Positions 48,294-56,599 of a DNA stretch of 64,000 nucleotides are shown here, one piece after another. Every line of letters starts with the position of its first letter. Positions within the stretch are counted from its first letter, which is position 1. Made by a program: the position numbers and the translations under genes. Source of the stretch: JAJRVM01 sp963700515. GTDB lineage: Bacteria; Planctomycetota; Planctomycetia; Pirellulales; Pirellulaceae. The stretch is taken from NCBI GenBank assembly GCA_963700515.1, contig CAVOXY010000004.1:94706-158705 (forward strand). Reading direction: 5' to 3'. Below the pieces are notes generated by a model. The model had not been told where the DNA came from, did not search any database, and saw nothing but the letters and a program-made list of their open reading frames with translations.

Positions 48294-49154
48294 TTGAGCA
48301 AGACGAAACGACTGATCCGTGTCGGGCACAGTCCAGATCCGGATGATGCTTTCATGTTCTACGCGCTGGCGAAAGACAAGATTGACACGGGTGCCTATTC
48401 CTTTGAGCACGAACTGGTCGACATCGAGTTGCTCAATCGTCGTGCGCAAACGGCTGAACTGGAGCTGACCGCAGTCAGTCTGCACGCGTATGCCTATTTG
48501 GCCGACAAGTACGTGCTCTGCACTTGCGGGGCCAGCATGGGGGACGATTATGGTCCCATCGTGGTGGCACGGGAGGCCTGTGAGATCGATGATTTGAGGC
48601 GACGTGTGATTGCCGTGCCAGGCACCTGGACGACCGCCTTCCTTTCCTTGCGCCTCTGTCTGGGGAGCGATTTCGAATATGTGGTGGTCCCCTTCGACGC
48701 GATTCTGGAAGCTACCGCGGCGGGCCAGTACGAAGGTCAGCGAGTGGATGCTGGGTTGGTGATTCACGAAGGGCAGCTCACGTACATGCAAGACAAGCTC
48801 CACCTGATTGTCGATTTGGGCAAATGGTGGATGCATGAGACGGGGATGCCATTGCCGCTGGGCGCGAATGCGATTCGCAAGGATCTGGGGGCTGCGACGA
48901 TGGTCGATGTGGATCGCCTGTTGCATGAGAGCATTCGATATGGCCTCGACCACCGCACGGAGGCTCTGCAGTACGCGCTCTCATTTGGCCGAGGACTGGA
49001 CGAAGCGAAGGCCGACTGTTTTGTCGGCATGTACGTCAACGACTGGACGCTCGATTTCGGTCCCCGTGGTCGGGAGGCCGTCACCACGCTGCTTGAGCGG
49101 GGCCATGCAGCGGGCGTGATCCCCACGTTGGTGCGCCCGGAGTTCGTGTCGTGA
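48294..49154 (+). CDS. MqnD-like menaquinone (futalosine pathway) protein
   Basis: 286 residues from TTG 48294, preceded by GAGGGAG at 7 bases; an upstream ATG at 48273 is in frame but has no ribosome site. The sequence starts RLIRVGHSPDPDDAFMFYAL, typical of 1,4-dihydroxy-6-naphthoate synthase MqnD, a periplasmic-binding-protein-fold enzyme. Later come SLHAYAYLADKYVLCTCGAS, MGDDYGPIVVA and PLPLGANAIRKDLG. MqnD cleaves cyclic dehypoxanthine futalosine. MqnA and related paralogues share the fold, so the exact step is not certain. The frame is intact, and no other mqn gene is in the window. Confidence 0.78.
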   Translation: MSKTKRLIRVGHSPDPDDAFMFYALAKDKIDTGAYSFEHELVDIELLNRRAQTAELELTAVSLHAYAYLADKYVLCTCGASMGDDYGPIVVAREACEIDDLRRRVIAVPGTWTTAFLSLRLCLGSDFEYVVVPFDAILEATAAGQYEGQRVDAGLVIHEGQLTYMQDKLHLIVDLGKWWMHETGMPLPLGANAIRKDLGAATMVDVDRLLHESIRYGLDHRTEALQYALSFGRGLDEAKADCFVGMYVNDWTLDFGPRGREAVTTLLERGHAAGVIPTLVRPEFVS

Positions 49155-49614
49155 GCCGGTAGCGGGGCAACCACCAGAACTCGCCGGTTGCCTTAGGGGG
49201 CTCGATGTCACTGAGGCTTTACCACTCGACATCGTCCGTGTCGTGAATCCTGAGCGAGGCAGGCTTTCGCGGCGCTCATCGCCGACGCGCACGCCCACGA
49301 CTTGAAGGTCCGTAGCAGGCCGTGCCTCCGTTGGCTGGGCTGGTCGCACGACCGCTGTTTATGTCCTATTCGTGACTTCGCCCACGAGTTCGCGGTGCTT
49401 TGATTGATGCGACGGCAATCTGGGATGAAACCACCGATGTCGTTATGGGACTGAGGGATACGGCGGAAATAATCCGACAAGGGAGCGCATTTTGACACCT
49501 CGGCCGCCGCTGCCAAGCCAATGGCGGGTGGAGCTGTGTAGAGGGAAGTGCAGATCCATGGGCGTCGGAGTATAATCGGCGTCACCATATCCTTCGCCAG
49601 GCTGGGGCCATCCC
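49155..49614. other. 460-base intergenic region before the ECF sigma gene
   Basis: No supported gene. A TATAAT box at 49571-49576 lies 39 bases before the sigma factor start; a TTGACA at about 49493 is too far upstream to pair with it. Confidence 0.4.
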
Positions 49615-50166
49615 ATGAGCGACGTCACCCGCATCTTGTCTGCCATCGAACAAGGTGATCCAGCGGCCGCCGAGCAACTCCTGCCGCTCGTCTATGACGA
49701 ACTCCGCAAGCTGGCTGCCCACAAGATGGCCCACGAGAAGCCCGGGCAGACGCTTCAAGCCACCGGCCTCGTTCATGAGGCTTATATCCGGCTCGTAGAC
49801 GCGGAGAAGTCACAGCATTGGGACAGCCGCAGGCATTTCTTTGCCGCCGCCGCCGAAGCGATGCGGCGGATTCTCATCGAAAACGCACGTCGAAAGACGC
49901 GACACAAACGCGGCGGGAATTGGAGCGAGCCGATCTGCCAGACGTGGCCGAGTATCGAGCAAACTCCTCTCGACGAGCTGATTGACCTTGACGAGGCGCT
50001 GAAGAAACTGGCGGTCGAAGATGCGGAGAAGGCCGAGGTCGTGAACCTCCGTTTCTTTGCCGGACTCCCTCTCGAAGAGATCGGCCAGATTCTCGGCATT
50101 GCCGTCCCCACCGTCAAACGTCATTGGCGTTATGCCCGCGCCTGGCTGCACAAAGAGATGCAGTAA
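49615..50166 (+). CDS. ECF-type RNA polymerase sigma factor (planctomycete group)
   Basis: 183 residues, intact. Region 2 (LPLVYDELRKLAAHKMAHE, then LVHEAYIRL) and region 4 (VNLRFFAGLPLEEIGQILG, then TVKRHWRYARAWLHKEM) are clear, joined by a short linker with the basic stretch ARRKTRHKRGG. This ECF group is frequent in planctomycetes and is often followed by a Ser/Thr protein kinase gene, as here 116 bases on. No anti-sigma gene is adjacent, so phosphorylation may control it (inference). Confidence 0.9.
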   Translation: MSDVTRILSAIEQGDPAAAEQLLPLVYDELRKLAAHKMAHEKPGQTLQATGLVHEAYIRLVDAEKSQHWDSRRHFFAAAAEAMRRILIENARRKTRHKRGGNWSEPICQTWPSIEQTPLDELIDLDEALKKLAVEDAEKAEVVNLRFFAGLPLEEIGQILGIAVPTVKRHWRYARAWLHKEMQ

Positions 50167-50282
50167 GGCACCTGGCCCGGCTCCAGAATCTGAAATACTT
50201 CCCGAGTTTTTTTCGGAATGTGTGATCCCCGGCCGGCGCCGATGGCGCATAGCAATATGGAACGTATCTCTGGGAGTCGCTC

Positions 50283-51460
50283 ATGGGAACCGAGAAACCT
50301 GAGAAAGACCGGATCTTCAACATCGCGGCCGAAATCCAAGATCCGGCCAAGCGAGCGGCCTATCTGGACGATGCCTGCGGCGACGACGTCTCTCTTCGCG
50401 AGGAAGTTGAAGAGTTACTGCGCCACGACCAGGAAGGCGCGAGTTTTCTGGAATCCCCGCCTCCCGGCGTAGACGCCACCATCGACCAGCCCATCACCGA
50501 GAAGCCCGGCACGGTCATCGGCCCCTACAAGCTGCTCCAGAAGATCGGCGAGGGCGGGTTCGGCGTCGTCTACATGGCCGAGCAGACAGAGCCGGTCAAG
50601 CGGCGGGTGGCGCTTGAAGATCATCAAGCCGGGGATGGATACTCGGCAGGTGATCGCCCGCTTCGAGGCCGAGCGGCAGGCGCTGGCGATGATGGACCAT
50701 CCGAATATCGCCCAGGTGCTGGATGCCGGGACGACCGATCAGCGGCCGACCCTACTTCGTGATGGAACTGGTCAAGGGCGTGCCGATCACGCAGTTCTGC
50801 GATGAGAAGCACCTCACGCCCCGGGAGCGACTGGAGCTGTTCGTGCCGGTCTGTCAGGCGATCCAGCACGCCCATCAGAAGGGGATCATCCACCGCGACA
50901 TCAAACCGTCGAACGTGCTGGTGGCGAGAATACGACGATCGCGCGGTGCCCAAGATCATCGACTTCGGCGTGGCCAAGGCGACCGAGCAGCACTTGACCG
51001 AGAAGACGATGTTCACCCAGTTCGGTCAGATTCGTGGGCACGATCGACTACATGAGCCCCGAACAGGCCAAGCTGAACGAGCTGGACATCGACACCCGCA
51101 GCGACATCTATTCGCTGGGCGTGTTGCTCTACGAACTGCTTGACCGGCGACACGCCGTTCGACCGCCAGCGGCTCCGCGCTGCCGCCTTCGACGAGCTGT
51201 TGCGGATCATCCGCGAAGAGGAACCGCCGAGACCCAGCCTACGGCTGAGCACGAGCGAGTCGCTGCCGTCGATCTGCCGCGAATCGGCACACGGAGCCCA
51301 AGAAGCTGAGCACGCTGGTTCGCGGCGAGCTGGACTGGATCGTGATGAAGGCGCTGGAAAAGGACCGCACGCGGCGTTACGAGACGGCCACGGGCCTTGC
51401 CAACGATGTCCAGCGGTACTTAGACGACGAGCCGGTCGTGGCGTGCCCGCCGTCGGTGGG
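50283..51460 (+). CDS. Ser/Thr protein kinase domain, broken by six or more single-base insertions
   Basis: ATG 50283. An N-terminal helical segment (AAEIQDPAKRAAYLDDACG) precedes a kinase domain: the Gly loop IGEGGFGVVYMAE, the ATP Lys in ALKIIKPGMD, GIIHRDIKPSNVLV (catalytic Asp), IIDFGVAK (DFG), GTIDYMSPEQAKL, and C-lobe YSLGVLLYELL. Each motif is readable, but the frame advances by one near 50613, 50735, 50927, 51026, 51139 and 51273, and again near 51450. After ALEKDRTRRYETATG and EPVVACPPS, where such kinases continue into a membrane segment, the sequence goes straight to TPR repeats. It may be a pseudogene or a sequence/assembly artefact. Confidence 0.75.
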
Positions 51461-53365
51461 GCACTGAAGCAATGGGATGAGGCCTTGGAAGCCCGCAGTC
51501 AGTCTCAAGCTGCACCCGATGACTCCTACGCGTGGAAGGACCACGCGGTGGCCCGCATTCTTTCCGGGAAGTCCGATCTCGCCGTGGCAGACACGACCAG
51601 GGCCATCGACCTCGACTCGACTAATGCCTTGGCCTTCGTCGATCGTGCGTGGGCATACATCAATTTGGGAAAGTACGAAGAGGCCGTTGCCGATTGCGAC
51701 GAAGCACTCCGTTTGGATGCCAATTCCTATCTGGGCTGCGAACGGCGAGCTTGGGCTCGGAATATGCTTGGAGATTTCGAGAACGCCGTCGCGGATGCGG
51801 AACGAGCGGTTGAGATCAAGCCGGAAGCATTTGCCTATGACCAACTTGCCACGGCCCACAAGGGGCTGAAGCAGTGGGATCAGGCGATTGAGAGCTACGG
51901 CCAAGCCATCAAGCTGCAGCCGGATGATGCCAATGCCTGGCGCAGACGAGCCGAGTTGTACGCACAACTCGGCGCTTACGACCAAGCCATAGCCGACTAC
52001 AGCCAAGTCGTCAAACTGCGGCCGGATGATGCCAGGGCGTGGAAAGACCGGGCTGTGGCTCGCAATGCTCTGAAGCAGTACGAGCGTGCGATCGCAGACT
52101 TGGATGAGGCGATTCGACTCGATCCGACATTCCCTTGGCCTTACGGGCAGCGGGCGGAGGCCCACTTGGCTATGGGAAACCACGATCGAGCGATTGCCGA
52201 CTGTGGCGAATTGATTCGTCTCGCTCCAGCGAATAACTGGGGACACCGGATTCGGGGGAATGCTTACCTGAAAATGCGGGAATATGATCTGGCGATCGCC
52301 GACTACGGTGACGCGATCCAACTCGCCCCGGAGAAGGGCGATTTGTACAGAGCTCGGGGTGACGCCCATCGGCAATTGAACGATTGGGACAAGGCCATCG
52401 AAGACTACGGCCAAGCTATCAAGCTGAATCCGGAGAAGCCGGGGCTCTGGTACGCGAGGGGCAACCTGTACGCCCAGATGGGCGAACTGAAACAGGCCAT
52501 CGCCGACTGTGGCGAAGTGATCCACCTCGATCCAACGCACGCATTGGCTTACTGGCGTCGCGGTGCGGCCCTGGCGGCGTGTGGTAAGTGGCCGGATGCG
52601 GTGGCCGACTGCTCCCAAGCGGTCAAATTGAAACCCGATGACATGTGGATGTCTCATTTGTATGCCGCCGTGCTCTTTCTGAGCGGCGACACGGACGAAT
52701 ACCAGCGAATCTGTGCGGAAATGCTACGTCATGCGGACGGGACCACGGAAGCATCCGTCCACCCAGCGACAGTCCGGGCTTGCGCGCTCGCAAGCAACGG
52801 CTGCGTGGACCCGCCGCGGTTGGTCCAGCTGGCGGAGCAGGCAGTCGCGACCGAGCCGAATTCACCGGGCGGTTTATGCACGCTCGGAATTGCCCACTAC
52901 CGCGCAGGACAGTCCGAACAGGCAATCCAGCGACTGAACGAATCGATCCAGTTTTCGCCCCCTGGGTGGGAGTCCCACGTTCTCAGTTGGCTGGCGCTGG
53001 CCATGGCCTATCATCGGCAAGGCGAAGAAGAACATGCTCGCAAATGGTTGAACAAGGCCCACGAGTGGACTGAGAAGTACAAGCTTGCTCGACCAAGCGA
53101 CCCGACGGCGTCTGGGGCCTTGCCGCTGTACTATGCCGGTTCCAACATCGACTGCGTCGTTCTGCTCTGCGAGGCGGAACAGTTGATCGAGGGAACGAGC
53201 GATGCGGGCCAGGGCAAGCCGCAGGTCGCCCAAGGCCCGGCCTCCGAGCCGGCCCCGGTCGCGAAACTCGAACCGGAAGACGCCAACACGGCAGAGTCCC
53301 AGCCGCCGGTGCCCGAAACGCCGCCAGACCCGCAAACCAAGGAGAAGCAGAAGAAAAGCGAGTGA
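51461..53365 (+). CDS. TPR-repeat domain, C-terminal part of the kinase gene
   Basis: A clean 634-codon stretch from about 51461 (ALKQWDEALEARSQ), with no start codon of its own beyond ATG 51474 in another context. About twelve TPR-like units follow, for example AWKDHAVARILSGKSDLAVA, AYINLGKYEEAVADCDEAL and QWDQAIESYGQAIKLQPDDA. The C-terminus is Pro/Glu-rich and ends in EKQKKSE. In planctomycetes such TPRs are extracytoplasmic tails of kinases after a transmembrane helix, which is absent at this junction. It carries no frameshift over 1.9 kb, in contrast to the kinase part. Confidence 0.75.
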   Translation, partial: ALKQWDEALEARSQSQAAPDDSYAWKDHAVARILSGKSDLAVADTTRAIDLDSTNALAFVDRAWAYINLGKYEEAVADCDEALRLDANSYLGCERRAWARNMLGDFENAVADAERAVEIKPEAFAYDQLATAHKGLKQWDQAIESYGQAIKLQPDDANAWRRRAELYAQLGAYDQAIADYSQVVKLRPDDARAWKDRAVARNALKQYERAIADLDEAIRLDPTFPWPYGQRAEAHLAMGNHDRAIADCGELIRLAPANNWGHRIRGNAYLKMREYDLAIADYGDAIQLAPEKGDLYRARGDAHRQLNDWDKAIEDYGQAIKLNPEKPGLWYARGNLYAQMGELKQAIADCGEVIHLDPTHALAYWRRGAALAACGKWPDAVADCSQAVKLKPDDMWMSHLYAAVLFLSGDTDEYQRICAEMLRHADGTTEASVHPATVRACALASNGCVDPPRLVQLAEQAVATEPNSPGGLCTLGIAHYRAGQSEQAIQRLNESIQFSPPGWESHVLSWLALAMAYHRQGEEEHARKWLNKAHEWTEKYKLARPSDPTASGALPLYYAGSNIDCVVLLCEAEQLIEGTSDAGQGKPQVAQGPASEPAPVAKLEPEDANTAESQPPVPETPPDPQTKEKQKKSE

Positions 53366-53369
53366 AGTC

Positions 53370-53437
53370 GTAGGGCGGTCATCGCCCACCGAATGAGCAA
53401 TCGAGAAAGCCCCGTAGCGCGGTGGGCGATGCCCACC
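53370..53437. repeat. Two GTAG-led palindromes downstream of the TPR gene
   Basis: GTAG (53370-53373) leads into gggcg, 5 bases, cgccc. GTAG (53414-53417) leads into a perfect palindrome ggtgggc, loop gat, gcccacc ending at 53437. The first lies 5 bases after the TPR stop and may double as a terminator. They resemble the 5.2 kb and 62.3 kb units in layout but not in sequence. Confidence 0.65.
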
Positions 53438-53449
53438 CGACAAAACAAA

Positions 53450-53557
53450 CAAAATCCGGGCCGGTGAGCCAGTACGACCAAGCACCACTCACCCACCCGG
53501 AGCCTGAAGCCCGCAGCGCACGGTCCGCGCACCGCGCAAGCAGACGGCTTTTTTATT
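53450..53557. repeat. Structured repeat, copy 1 (left of the toxin-antitoxin pair)
   Basis: 64 bases (53451-53514) are identical to 54361-54424, then a less conserved GC-rich stretch leads to gacggcttttttatt. Within it ccggg (53456-53460) pairs with cccgg (53496-53500) and ggtgag (53463-53468) with ctcacc (53488-53493), giving an 11-bp stem with one internal loop. The closing T-run suggests a terminator-like end. Confidence 0.85.
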
Positions 53558-53612
53558 GTACGTCGCGGGGCATGGCTCAACGTAAATCGTCTTCGCGGAG
53601 GCGCACCTGCAG

Positions 53613-54035
53613 TTACGGGACGACACGAAAGCCGAGACCGACCTGTTCGAAATGGGCATCGCCGGTGAAAACGTCCGTGATCCCCAGATCCTGCATGACC
53701 ACCATAGACGTGAGGTCCACGAAAGAGATGGCGGGCTTGTCGTGATACTTCAATCTCAGTTGATAGGCCTTCTGAAATTGCTCGGAGGAGAGGAATACGA
53801 GCCGATGGCGATCCCCGTCGAACGATTCGAACAACCGGTCCGCAAACTGTCGCGCACTGTCAAAGGGCGCAACACGAAAGAGGGCGGAGAAAAACTCCGC
53901 AAGCACATGATCGCTGGTGACGTAACGCGTTTTCTGGCGACGGAACTCGCGATGCTGACGGGCGGCCGCAGCCTGGTACGGGTCTTTGGCATAAGCCAGC
54001 GCCAGCCAAGCCCAGGTGTCAACGAAGACCGTTAC
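53613..54035 (-). CDS. PIN-domain toxin (VapC-like), no standard start codon
   Basis: About 140 residues. The frame reads TVFVDTWAWLALAYAKDPYQ (first acidic residue), HVLAEFFSALF (Glu), and AISFVDLTSMVVMQDLGIT then VFTGDAHFEQVGL (two further Asp), a full PIN nuclease set. PIN toxins usually cleave RNA. The antitoxin gene directly upstream overlaps it. The only codon at the expected start is GTA (54033-54035), where GTG overlapping a TGA stop of the antitoxin would be normal. Upstream in this frame is TAA, and the next GTG is deep inside the domain. Confidence 0.8.
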   Translation of the reverse strand, partial: VTVFVDTWAWLALAYAKDPYQAAAARQHREFRRQKTRYVTSDHVLAEFFSALFRVAPFDSARQFADRLFESFDGDRHRLVFLSSEQFQKAYQLRLKYHDKPAISFVDLTSMVVMQDLGITDVFTGDAHFEQVGLGFRVVP

Positions 54036-54262
54036 CGTTTACGTTCCTTGTCTTCCATCGAGCCGTAGAGGATTTCGTCATGCCGCTCCGCCAGGCTGAT
54101 TTCCGGCCCATCCTTGCAGATGCCGATGACCGCATCCAGAGGGTCATAGTCCTCATCAAGCGGGCTGATCGTCAAACGAACTTCCGTCCCGTCAGCCAGT
54201 GCCAACGGCTGGCTGGGTTTCAGCACGCCCTTTTCATAAGTCGCTTGAACGGTGATGGGCAT
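54032..54262 (-). CDS. DUF104 (AF2212-like) antitoxin
   Basis: 76 residues from ATG 54262 (MPITVQATYEKGVLKPSQPL); an ATG 5 codons upstream is also in frame. The family is a small beta-rich domain usually encoded before a PIN toxin, as here, with overlapping ends. The C-terminal half (DPLDAVIGICKDGPEI, then HDEILYGS) is the part that typically wraps the toxin active site. Stop TAA is at 54032-54034. Confidence 0.82.
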   Translation of the reverse strand: MPITVQATYEKGVLKPSQPLALADGTEVRLTISPLDEDYDPLDAVIGICKDGPEISLAERHDEILYGSMEDKERKR

Positions 54263-54358
54263 GATTGATCCTTCCACCGAAATCGAAAGCCAAAGTCCTT
54301 AGCTGGTATATCTGATGTGCCGCGTATCGGCAATCCAGATCTGCTCCACACGACACGA

Positions 54359-54475
54359 CAAAAATCCGGGCCGGTGAGCCAGTACGACCAAGCACCACTC
54401 ACCCACCCGGAGCCTGAAGCCCGCCGACGCACGGTCCGCGCGCCGCAAACAGACGGCTTCTTTATTTTACCGCGG
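54359..54475. repeat. Structured repeat, copy 2 (right of the toxin-antitoxin pair)
   Basis: Same 64-base core as copy 1 (54361-54424 identical to 53451-53514), the same two-part stem, and an ending agacggcttctttatttt. It lies 28 bases before the ATG of the next secreted protein, so here it would be part of that gene's leader. Confidence 0.85.
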
Positions 54476-54502
54476 ACCGCCTCCCGAGAAAGGGGATTTG
54501 AG

Positions 54503-54907
54503 ATGTACTGCAAGCGACTCTGTATTGTGGCGGTCGCGGTTGTCGGCCTGATGTTCGTGCTAACACGCTTGGCACTCGCAGAAGGAGACCTGTCCGTCAG
54601 CCTGGCCGACGGTGTGCTCCTGATCGTCGGTGACAAGAAGCCAAACGATATTATTGTGTCGGAATACGACGAGCTGATTTTGGTGGGCGGATGCGACTGG
54701 GAGTACAATCGCAGCTACTTTCCCTGGTTTCCCTATTGGTTGGATTACTCCCCCAGCGGCGGCCGCACGACCGTCAACGGCGGCGATCCCATCTTCTTTG
54801 CAGCCTCCGAAGTCTCCGAGATCATCGTGATCGCCGGAGGCGGACCGGATTGGCTTCTCATCCAAGGGTCTCTCGGCGGCGATCTCTCTATCGACTGCGG
54901 CAGGTGA
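54503..54907 (+). CDS. Secreted protein, N-terminal part
   Basis: ATG 54503 follows AAAGGGG and begins with a signal peptide (MYCKRLCIVAVAVVGLMFVL). The mature part alternates short hydrophobic strands (GDLSVSLADGVLLIVG, then SEIIVIAGGGPDWLLIQGS) like planctomycete beta-helix or haemolysin-repeat proteins. The frame stops at 54905-54907, but just after it an adjacent frame continues in the same style (DDQVRFDSTYE, VAGNLYVNS), so the gene probably runs on and is frameshifted. It may be the start of the HAF-repeat gene below. Confidence 0.6.
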   Translation: MYCKRLCIVAVAVVGLMFVLTRLALAEGDLSVSLADGVLLIVGDKKPNDIIVSEYDELILVGGCDWEYNRSYFPWFPYWLDYSPSGGRTTVNGGDPIFFAASEVSEIIVIAGGGPDWLLIQGSLGGDLSIDCGR

Positions 54908-56041
54908 CGACCAGGTCCGTTTCGATTCAACCTATGAGGCATGTGAGGTGGCCGGCAACCTGTACGTCAACTCGCGATACGGGGCCGTCCTACGCAATCG
55001 TTCAGCTGGACGATGCGGACGGTACTTTCACAGGCGGCGTTGCCCGGGACATCAACAGCCAGAGACAGATCGTGGGCCAAGTCGATGATCCGCTGGGCGG
55101 AGTCATGGCCGTTTGCTGGACAATCACCGGGACAGGTGACGATGCGCAGTCGGAACTGCATCTGCTCACCGACGGCATCGTGGCCAACGGAATCAACGAA
55201 TGCGGAGAGATTGTGGGCGCAGGCGTCAACGGTGGCCAGATCGTGGGGTGTTTTTGGGCGAGCAAGGATGCCGATCCGCTCGTTCTGCCACCTCTTGCCG
55301 GATTCGAAGAGAGCGGCGCTGGAGCGATCAACGACGACGGCGTCATCTGCGGCTCGTCCGCCCGTTGGACGCCAAGGCGGGACGAGAATGGCAATCCGGT
55401 ATTCGATGAACTCGGCGTTCCCATCCTTGATTACGCAACTCGGGCCGTCGCGTGGCGGATCACGGGAAACGTTGTTGTCGGACCGATCGAACTGCCCTCG
55501 CTCGGTTTCTCCGGCGCCACGTCGCTCAACAACAACGACAACGCGGGACTGGCGGAGATTGTCGGCAGGGACGGCGATTCGGCCGTCGTCTGGACCGTGC
55601 TCAGTGCCGGTGGGACGCTCACCGCGGCCCCAGTGCCCACCGTGCTGAACGCCCGGGGAGGGGCCGAGGGCGTGAACAGCTCCGGCACGATATGCGGCAA
55701 CTCTGGACGGATGGTGTGCCGTCGGAGGCCGTCGTCTGGTCCGGCAGTTCCACCCAGGTCTTGGACCGCGCCAGGTATGTCTTCTCGGCCTGGGCACACG
55801 ACGTCAACGACGCCGGGCAGATCGTCGGCGAAGGCGATTACTGGAAGAAGTACACGCAAGGCCGCCGAGCCGTGGTCTGGCCCAGCGCCGGCGGGTCGAT
55901 GATCCTGCTGAATGGGTTTCTCGATGACAATTCGCCGTTCACTTCGCTGGTCGAGGCAAATGCCATCAACGAGTCGGGGGACATCGCGGGGGCCGGCTGG
56001 GACGGGAACAACTACGGCGCGTTCCTGGCGATGCCGAAGTA
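54908..56041 (+). CDS. HAF-repeat (extracellular) protein, frameshifted, without own start
   Basis: HAF repeats, recognised by IN-x-x-G-x-I-x-G cores: GVARDINSQRQIVGQ, VANGINECGEIVGAG, GAINDDGVICGSS, AEGVNSSGTICGN, WAHDVNDAGQIVGEG and ANAINESGDIAGAGW. The frame changes near 55690-55705 and ends at 56041 (GAFLAMPK). HAF proteins are presumed secreted propellers of unknown function. No start or signal peptide belongs to this segment, so it is likely the continuation of the gene at 54503. Confidence 0.65.
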
Positions 56042-56599
56042 GGGATGGGTATTCGGAAACGGATTGGGGTTTGCTCTTCACCTCCATCGGTGCCACTGTG
56101 TGCGGCTGCGCGTGTCCATTCCAGAGACAACCGTGCACAACGCGACAACTAACCAACTCGCCGCCGCACCACGCACGCAGTGTGGGGCGGGTACCGATCG
56201 TCCATCGGCCCGAGCGCCAGCCGCTTCCCCCTCTGCGCACTGTTCAAGTCGAGTCTTCTCGTTCGCATGCACCGAATTCGCTGCGCCCGCCTTCGTCGGC
56301 TGGAGAATCCATGGATTGAACAGTGGCACGCAGTGTGGGGCGGGTACCGATCGTCCATCGGCTCGAGTGGCGGCCGCGTCCCCCTCTGCGCACTGTTCAA
56401 GTCGAGTCTTCTCGTTCCCATGCACCGAATTCGCGGCGGCCGCCTTCGTCGGTTGGAGGGTCCATGGATTGAATGGGGCACGGGGGCTGGTACTTCGGGT
56501 ATAATACTTCAGACGCGAGCTGAGTCCGGTGACTCCGGCCATGGATCGTGGTGCGGTTGATGGCAATTCCCGTCGGGTCTCAGAGTGGTGGAACACGTG
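56042..56599. other. Intergenic region with a 153-base duplication
   Basis: Non-coding apart from open frames created by the tandem repeat (56174-56479). A TATAAT box at 56500-56505 lies about 100 bases before the amidohydrolase start, without a good -35. Confidence 0.45.
56174..56479. repeat. Two tandem copies of a 153-base unit
   Basis: The copies start at 56174 and 56327 (cacgcagtgtggggcgggta in each) and differ at a modest number of positions, mostly in gcgccagc versus gagtggcg segments. 153 is a multiple of 3, so open frames run through both strands; these are not taken as genes. Confidence 0.85.

Noticed and set aside
56149..56560. Open frames on both strands across the 153-base duplication
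   Set aside because: Frames are kept open by a period divisible by 3; the protein texts are Arg/Pro-rich, repeated and unlike known families.
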